Below, in pieces: positions 53,690 through 64,000 of a DNA stretch of 64,000 bases. The DNA is from Balamuthia mandrillaris. Its lineage: Eukaryota > Discosea > Longamoebia > Balamuthiidae. The translations under genes were made by a program, and so were the position numbers. Position 1 is the first letter of the stretch; each line of letters opens with the position of its first letter. The DNA is taken from NCBI GenBank assembly GCA_031835245.1, contig JAVKOQ010000115.1, forward strand, positions 101,735 through 165,734, written 5' to 3'. The notes beneath the pieces were generated by a model, which searched no databases, was not told the DNA's origin, and saw only the letters and a list, made by a program, of their open reading frames with translations.

Positions 53690-54424
53690 CAACAACTCAA
53701 ATTGTGAAATTGATGGAAATTTTGTAGAAATGATAATTGGGCATAACCACATTTCTTTCAAGAATTAAAAAAAATTCATTCATTTTTGAAAAAAACTACA
53801 GTTTGGTGTGAACAATAGCTTTGTTAACAAGATGTCTGTGTCTTCTTCTCTATTTTTCTGTACAGGCAAGGTGTATACTCCTCTTCCAGGGCAATCAAAG
53901 GCTATTATGCAAACAATCAAGCTATGGATTATTATGCATCCTTACTATACAAGAAGCACATGTGAAGCCAGTAGACTTAATCCAATTAAAAAGCAAAGCA
54001 AGGTCCCAAAGAAAAAGAGTCACACAATAAAAAAAACCTACCTTTGATATGACATGAAAGGAAAAATCCATCAATGTTGTTTAAAATCAATAACACCCCT
54101 TAATATCCACTCATCTTGTTTTTTTTATTAAGAAAATGCTTATTTCAATATCACAGTTTGCAAGCCTTTCCAAGCATCAGAAAAGTTATGCCTTATATCC
54201 ACATATTTGTATACCATTTTGACTTTTTCCTTGAATGCTATGGATGCTTGGAGAGGCTTGCAAACTACCATATTCTGGGTCTCGGTATCTTGCAGTAAAT
54301 GCCTTGCCAAAAGGGTGAGCATCAGCTATCCTTTGCTCCTCTGTAATATTCACCTATCTCTTGCTTTTCTTCTTTTGATTGAAAAATTAAAGGTGAAAGT
54401 ACGGTGATAAAGATTTTTGAATGT
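53690..54424. other. AT-rich intergenic region
   Basis: Short open frames (53808-54047) show no recognisable domain. The notable structure is the inverted repeat at 54147-54274. Confidence 0.4.
54147..54274. repeat. Long hairpin (inverted repeat)
   Basis: The arms GTTTGCAAGCCTTTCCAAGC (from 54156) and GCTTGGAGAGGCTTGCAAAC (to 54265) pair over 23 bases with one mismatch, and pairing continues weakly outward for about nine more. The loop is about 64 bases. It may be a small hairpin element, a silencing-RNA precursor or a cruciform. Confidence 0.7.
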
Positions 54425-55167
54425 ATGGAGAAACAACATAAAGGGGAAGGATTCACTTGTCCCATTTGTCTGTGCGACGTGAGGGCGGACAGCAAGGCCA
54501 ACTACATCACGGACTGCCAGCACAGTTTTTGTGGTATGTGAGTTGATTGATTGATTTTCAATCACAAGCAAACAAATATGATTTTTTTTTCCATTGATTC
54601 GTTCTGTGGTCCAACCAAGCGGAGTGCATAACTAGGCACTTGAAGCAAAGAAGAGAGTGCCCACTTTGCAGACGGCCGGTTAAGCTCATCCGTTTAGACA
54701 AAGAAGGCAACGATGGAACTTCTGATACTTCTCCAGTGGTGTGCATAGGGCTACGCTATGGTAGGCAACTATTCGAGGTATGTGCTTGTTCTTATACTTG
54801 CTGTATTGTTCTTCTTCTTGTTCTTCATCTTCATCTTCATCTTCATCTTCTTGTTCTTGTTCTTGTTCTTGTTCTTCTTCTTCTTCTTCTTCTTCTTCTT
54901 CTTCTTCTTCTTCTTCTTCTTCTTCTTCTTCTTCTTGTTCTCCTTCCTCTTCTTTTCCTCTTCATAACCTCCTCCCTATCATGCCTGTAGTGTTAACTCT
55001 CCTTCTGCTTCTTCTTCTTCTTCACCTCCTTCTCTCGCTGTCCTAACGTTCTGTAGGTGGAGATAGCCCGCAACGCCAACCATACACAGTTCAAGAAGGT
55101 CGTTTGCCAGTTCTTTGGGCTATTAGACAAACGAGTCAAGATAGGTATGTTGCTCAACGCGTTTGCA

Positions 55168-55223
<56 letters not shown>

Positions 55224-55465
55224 TATCATGCCTCACCCTCAAAGCACGCAACAAAGTGCACAAAGGAGAGCTCATCACCAAAGAGAACTATCAGGCCGCC
55301 AGGCTGCTTGTCCCAAACGCAACCTTCCAAGTGATAGGCACCACAGAGTGCCCCAACCCTTCCAACAAATGGGACAAACTCCCTTCTCGCTACGAAAGCG
55401 ATGATGAAGAAGAAGGCCGCTCCTCTTCCACATGCGGAGCTCCCGTTCTTTGCGGGCTGATGTGA
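54425..55465 (+). CDS. RING-finger protein, probable E3 ubiquitin ligase
   Basis: Four exons fit well: 54425-54533, 54620-54777, 55057-55144 and 55245-55465, giving about 190 residues. The RING spans the first intron: CPICLCDV, then CQHSFC joined to AECITRHLKQ and CPLCRRP, a C3HC4 arrangement. It would recruit E2 enzymes to transfer ubiquitin. The C-terminal part (VEIARNANHTQFKKVVCQFF, LITKENYQAARLLVPNATFQ) is not recognised, and an acidic segment precedes the end. The second intron holds a (CTT)n tract (about 54870-54936), the third a (CT)n tract (55171-55220). Confidence 0.88.
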
Positions 55466-55619
55466 CGACCGCAAACGGACAGAACTAGCCCGCTTCCAAA
55501 GTGCTGTGAGTGCAGCTGACGTCATAAATTTGTGTGGATATTCCCCTTGTAAATGCTGACATCATTCTGCTTATTGCGTTTCGAAGGAGGAAATTTTAAA
55601 ACCATTGTTAAAAAAAAGA

Positions 55620-57132
55620 ATGCAAAAGAGAAAGAAGGCAGAAGAGAAAGAAGAGCCATCCTGTTCTTCTTTTGCGGTGGTGCTTCAGCCCGCGCGAAGC
55701 GCTTCTTCTGCCAACGAAGCGAACGACGTCTCCTCTGGCCAGATCTCGTTGCCGTTGAACGGAAGCCAAGCCTTGGTGGTGGTGCTGGGAAGAGGTCAGC
55801 TTTTGGGGATCGCGGATAAGCAGGTTTCACGCCGGCAGGCAACTCTTTGCTGGTCCGATCGTTCTGCTCCCTCCTTGCTCTTAACAGTGGTTCGTTTCTC
55901 TCTTTCTCTTTCTCTTTCAGCTCACAGCAAGAAAAACTAACACGCCGTGCGTTACAAAGGAAGGAAAGAATCCTATGCAAGTGCAGAAGCAGCAATCGAT
56001 TGGAAGAAAGCAGCAGCAAAAGTTATTGCGCCAAGGACAAAGCGAAGAGCTGACAGAGGGCGATACCTTCTGTTTGGTGGCCAACCTTTATCCTTTCCGC
56101 GTTCATTTTCAGCCCACCGCTCCTCCTACTCTAGGAGTGGAAGAAGCAGCTGCCTCAGAGCCAAAGAACAAACGACAGCAACTCGCTGGACAAAAGCGTA
56201 AAACCATTTCTTCATCAGCTTCATCTTCTTCTTTATCTTCAGCCTCAGCTTCAACTGCAACGACCACAGAACTCCATAAGAAAAGAAAAATGGATTCCTC
56301 CGCCAAAGTCACCTACGAACAAAAGCACAACGAAGAAGACCAGGAGGAGGAAGAACAAAAAGCACCATTGACAAAGAGAGTAGGAGAGGACAAGGAGGAG
56401 GAGCAGGAAGAAGGAGCGTTTTGCATTGCCGTTCCTTCTATCAGCACCAACACCTTTCAATTCGATATGGAACAAGCAGCGGAGGTGGCCTGTCGTGTGA
56501 TATCCGACTTTCTGCAAAAGCACAAACAAGAGAAGCGTCTTCGGGTGGTGCTCGTGGATTTCTCTCCTCATTCAAGTTGCTTGCAGATCTTTCGGAAGGT
56601 AGGTTTTGTTTCTGATGATAGAAGATATAAGAAGAGGAGACAAAGAGACTAAACGAAGTAGATGAAAGAGGAGAAGAATACAAGAAGAAGAAGATAGAGG
56701 AGAGCGATGAAGAGCGAAAGAGTTGGAGAGAGAATAGAGTTGACAAGAGACACTAACACATAGATGGTTTTTTGTTACACAAGCGTTACAAAGAAACAGG
56801 AGGAGATTCGAGATTCATCATCACACATGGGGATATAACCCGAATGAAAACCGGCGCTGCCGGTATTGCTTGCCGCTTCATCGTCAATCCGACAAACAAA
56901 TGGTACTCCATTCCACATCATAACAAAAACAAAAAAAAACTAACAAACATGATAAAAGGTTTTCAGGCAAAGGCAGCGGAGTAAACAAAGCCATTCATGA
57001 TGCCGCTGGTCCTTGTTTGTTGACAGAAACGAAGCGATTGCATGGCGATAAGCCTAAACTCAGTGTTGCTTATCCTGTGCAGTTACCTCAGAGCTCACCT
57101 TTAAGACAAAGGGAGGGTGTACATTATGTATG

Positions 57133-57163
<31 letters not shown>

Positions 57164-57645
57164 GTTTTACTCGTTTTTGCTCTTTTTCTTCTTGTTTTTC
57201 TTTTCCGATGATAACTAATGCTTTTGTTTTGAGTAAAGTGTATTCATGTATTAGGACCAAATATGAACCCCCAAAGACCGTTTTGTTTGAACGGTGATTA
57301 TGACAAGGGCCGTAAATATCTTGCTGATTGCTATACCTCCGTTCTCGAATGTTTCTACCAGTTGTGCACGTCTTCTTCCTCTTCTTCTTCCTCTTCCTCT
57401 TCTGTTTCTTCTTCTTCACAAGGTTTTCCTCCTGGCTTCTGTTTATTTTTGCATCACCTATGAGAATCTAATCCTTTGAAAAAGAAGAACCCAAAAACGC
57501 TTTTGGCATATTAATGGCGAAAAAGCCAGCAACACCAACAGCTGCTTCCCATTCTGCATTACAAGCTCAAAAAGCTGCTCCAAGCAAGGGAGGAGGCGGA
57601 GGATGGAGCGGTCTTTTGGCCGACTATATATTGCATCCAGGTTGT

Positions 57646-57686
<41 letters not shown>

Positions 57687-58445
57687 TTCTGACCTCACGT
57701 CTAACTGAATCTATTTCTCCTTTAAGAGCAACACTCAGAGGCAGTGGTGTCTCATGACGACAAGACCGTGGTCATAAAAGACAAGTTCCCAAAAGCCAAA
57801 TATCACTTCCTCGTGATGCCAGCCCAACTCGTGGAGGGATTCTCCTCCCTCTCCGTCGATGACGTTCCTATGCTTGCTGCTCTGGTTGAACGAGGGCATG
57901 ACCTTGTCAAAGAGTATTGTCTTTCTTCTTCCTCGTTCTTCTTTTTCTCCTCTTTCTCTGGCAAAACGTATTCACATTCAAGAAAAAAAAGAATACAAGC
58001 GAAAGAGCCATCTGCAGAGTTTCGCCTTGGCTTTCATGCCGTTCCCAGTATGAGGTACAATCAAGCTACCTTCCCATTCTCTCTCTCCCTTCATTCCAGT
58101 AACGTGCTGAACAAACAGGCATCTGCACATGCACGTCATCAGCCAAGACTTTGACTCTCCGTGCCTAAAGAACAAGAAGCATTGGCACAGCTTCATTTCC
58201 GCCTTTTTCATTAACGCGGAGGACTTTGTGCAACGGCTTGTCACTGAAGGCCGTATTAAGGTCTCTTTCTCTTTCTCTGCTCTTACTCTCCGTCTGTCTC
58301 ACCAACAACCTTTTAGTTTGAGAGGGAACGATACGAAGCAATGTTGAAAGGTGGATTAGCTTGCCATCGCTGTTCCTCTCCTCAAAAGACAATCCCAGCC
58401 CTCAAAGCGCACATCAAAACATGTTCTCATTACCCAAAAACATAA
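55620..58445 (+). CDS. FHA-macro-HIT-zinc-finger protein (aprataxin-like)
   Basis: This multi-exon gene probably acts in DNA single-strand break repair by removing AMP from abortive ligation ends. A PNK/aprataxin-type FHA domain starts the protein ([19 protein letters not shown], about 55780; [16 protein letters not shown], about 56053). After a Lys/Glu-rich linker a macro domain follows ([55 protein letters not shown], about 56490-57260), a probable ADP-ribose or related nucleotide binder. The HIT domain has [20 protein letters not shown] (about 57770) and the catalytic triad [11 protein letters not shown] (about 58125). A C2H2-type finger ends it ([21 protein letters not shown]). At least three introns carry (CT)n tracts. 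The tail stop is at 58443-58445. Confidence 0.9.
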
Positions 58446-58522
58446 AGCATGTTATTGTGTGCCTTTGGGCTTCCTGTGTTAACACTGAAAGAACAGGAAG
58501 AAGATCAGAGAGGACTCGTTGT

Positions 58523-59054
58523 TTAGACCTTCTCGTAGATCCACTTGGTGTTCTCGTGGTCATAGCTGACGGCCTCCTTCTCGTTGAACCAGAGGGAGAT
58601 CTCGTGCTTGGCGCTATCCACAGCATCAGAGCCGTGCACGATGTTCCTGCCAACCTCAACGCAGAGGTCTCCACGAATGGAGCCAGGGAGGGACTCATCG
58701 GGGTTAGTGGCACCCACCAACTTGCGTCCACCAGCAATCACGTTCTTGCCTATTTGTTGTTGATCACATCACAGAAGGCGAAGGAGCAAAAGAAAGAACA
58801 GATCAGCAACTTTTTAAAACAAGAAACACAGAAACAAACCCTCCCAGATCATGGCGACAACGGGGCCGCTGGAGAAGTAGTTGACCAATCCGGGGAAGAA
58901 GGGCTTGTTGGAGAGGTCAGAGTAGTGCTTGGCGGCAAAGTCCTTGGTGGGGTGCACCACCTTCAAGGCCACCAGCTTGTAGCCCCTCTTCTCAAAGCGA
59001 GCAATGATCTCACCAACCTTTTTAAAAGATGGATCAGAACAAAACCAAAAGGGG

Positions 59055-59087
<33 letters not shown>

Positions 59088-59568
59088 GCGCTAACCAATC
59101 CACGTTGAACACCATCAGGCTTGACGGCGATGAAAGTGCGCTCGTGCCTGGTGCCTGGAATGCCAGTGAGAGGCACGTTGGCAGCCTCCACCTTGTTGTT
59201 GCTGTAGGCTGTTCATTTGGATCAGATGAAGAGCAAGAACAAAAAAAAGGCGAGAAGAAAAAAAAAGGAGGGGGGAAGGAAAGTGAGCGGTACCATAGGC
59301 GCCAACAGCGGCGGTGGCCACGGCACCGGCGAGAAGGGTCTCGCGGGACAGGAGGGAGGAGGAGCGAGCGGCGCTGGAGAAGCCAGTCGAGAAGGCCCTG
59401 CTGCTCACTGTTGCAGAGATGAAGTTTTTTTTTTGTTTTTGTGATGTGTTAATCAAATTGTGCGTGAGAGAAGAGTTTAGAAACAACTTACAAGAAGCCT
59501 TGGGCAGAGAACGACCAAGACGAGCAGGAGTGAAGCAGGTCTTGCTTTCCTTCACTGTGTGTTTTGGT

Positions 59569-59616
<48 letters not shown>

Positions 59617-59720
59617 ACCATTAGTTTCACTCTTTGATCAAACCAGATTTCTTTGAGATTAAAAAAAAAAAGCAACAAACCGAGGAGAGAGGAAGCTTGA
59701 CGACGGGTGTTGGTGAACAT
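58523..59720 (-). CDS. Nucleoside diphosphate kinase, probably mitochondrial
   Basis: The enzyme transfers phosphate from NTPs to NDPs through a phospho-histidine. Several exons fit: the start at 59720 ([13 protein letters not shown]), a Ser/Arg-rich presequence part ([19 protein letters not shown]), a hydrophobic [12 protein letters not shown], then the core [15 protein letters not shown] (about 59120), [27 protein letters not shown] and the active site RNIVHGSD (about 58640). It ends [19 protein letters not shown]. Two introns hold (GA)n on the plus strand (59056-59088, 59571-59611). It is convergent with the aprataxin-like gene, with about 80 bases between stops. Confidence 0.94.
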
Positions 59721-60183
59721 GATGATGGCTGTGGTGTGGTGGTGGTTGGTGGGGGCTTCGCTTTTGTCGAAGAAGAAAAAAAAACCCAAAAAAAAAAATG
59801 AAATTAAAAAAAATAGCAAGGAACCCCCTAGGTATACACCCTATTAGATTGTATCCTAATAGCAATTCCTTTTTGAGGTCAACCTTTCAGCGAATTTCTA
59901 TTTTTGGGATGAATTTTTTTTGAAAGTATGAAAACCCATTGGAAGGGAGTTTTCCCAACCAATCCAATATCAGACCTTTGGCGGGCGGGTGATCGAAGTA
60001 TTTTTGCAGACATTGGAAAAGAAAGAAGTGAAATAAAGAGAGAAGAAGGAAGGCCGCTACCAGCTTTTACTCTTGGTGGTGCTCTATTCGGTCCTTCCTT
60101 TCGGCTCTTTTGTATTTATTTTTCTGTTTTTTTGTTTAAAAAAATTTGGGAGATCTTCAAAAGAAGGAGGTGGAGCAAGTTAG
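59721..60183. other. Divergent promoter region
   Basis: This AT-rich region is shared by the NDP kinase (minus) and USP (plus) genes. Runs of A and T are present near 59660-59820 and 59914; no coding sequence is supported. Confidence 0.4.

Positions 60184-64000
<3,817 letters not shown>

Noticed and set aside
54780-55046. Open frames of Leu/Phe or Ser runs in the RING gene
   Set aside because: They are translations of the (CTT)n intron tract.

Overview
This window is nuclear DNA of a unicellular eukaryote. The genes are dense and intron-rich, with short GT-AG introns of roughly 45-160 bases. They encode coatomer gamma, a RhoGEF, a RapGAP, TKL and EF-hand kinases, a RING protein and a USP-type deubiquitinase. 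That repertoire, together with DEP/DUF547/glutaredoxin proteins, suggests a free-living amoeba or a similar protist. This is inference from gene content only; no rRNA is present to settle it. A constant signature is a long (CT)n tract inside introns, always pyrimidine on the coding strand.

Layout. 0-3 kb: minus-strand protein kinase with four EF-hands in front of the kinase domain. 4.2-6.1 kb: a Fanzor/TnpB-like RNA-guided nuclease gene with a remnant N-terminal zinc finger and a possible guide-RNA scaffold at its 3' end. 6.1-17 kb: a transposon-rich, AT-rising block. It holds a broken Ty3/gypsy copy, a Crinkler/RHS-type NTPase-nuclease gene, two inverted LINE 3' ends, copia fragments and solo LTRs. 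16.7-18.6 kb: RhoGEF (minus), divergent from alanyl-tRNA synthetase (18.7-21.8 kb, plus). 22.1-22.8 kb: universal stress protein (minus). 23.9-28.7 kb: two low-complexity proteins of unknown role, divergently arranged. 29.2-31.4 kb: mitochondrial-type fumarase. 31.6-35.3 kb: coatomer gamma (minus). 35.6-36.9 kb: DUF3592 membrane protein. 37.0-42.3 kb: one long minus-strand gene joining glutaredoxin, DEP, DUF547, RapGAP and a partial TKL kinase. 44.6-46.0 kb: unknown protein. 46.2-52.7 kb: a 14-3-3-like gene split by a very young, apparently intact chromovirus with indistinguishable 319-base LTRs. 53-53.7 kb: a chromovirus remnant nested in a solo LTR. 54.4-55.5 kb: RING protein. 55.6-58.4 kb: FHA-macro-HIT-zinc-finger (aprataxin-like) DNA-end-repair protein. 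58.5-59.7 kb: organellar-type nucleoside diphosphate kinase (minus). 60.2 kb to the end: DUSP-UBL-USP deubiquitinase, cut off by the window before its catalytic His box.

The host genes are mostly unrelated housekeeping and signalling functions, not an operon-like set. The most unusual items are the zinc-finger Fanzor, a 59-base sequence shared between the DNA beside Fanzor and the 3' end of a RhoGEF intron (ending exactly at the splice acceptor), the Crinkler/RHS nuclease with a SAP tail, the five-domain Grx-DEP-DUF547-RapGAP-TKL gene, and the chromovirus that interrupts a 14-3-3-like reading frame. Exon boundaries are read by eye and individual splice sites may be off.
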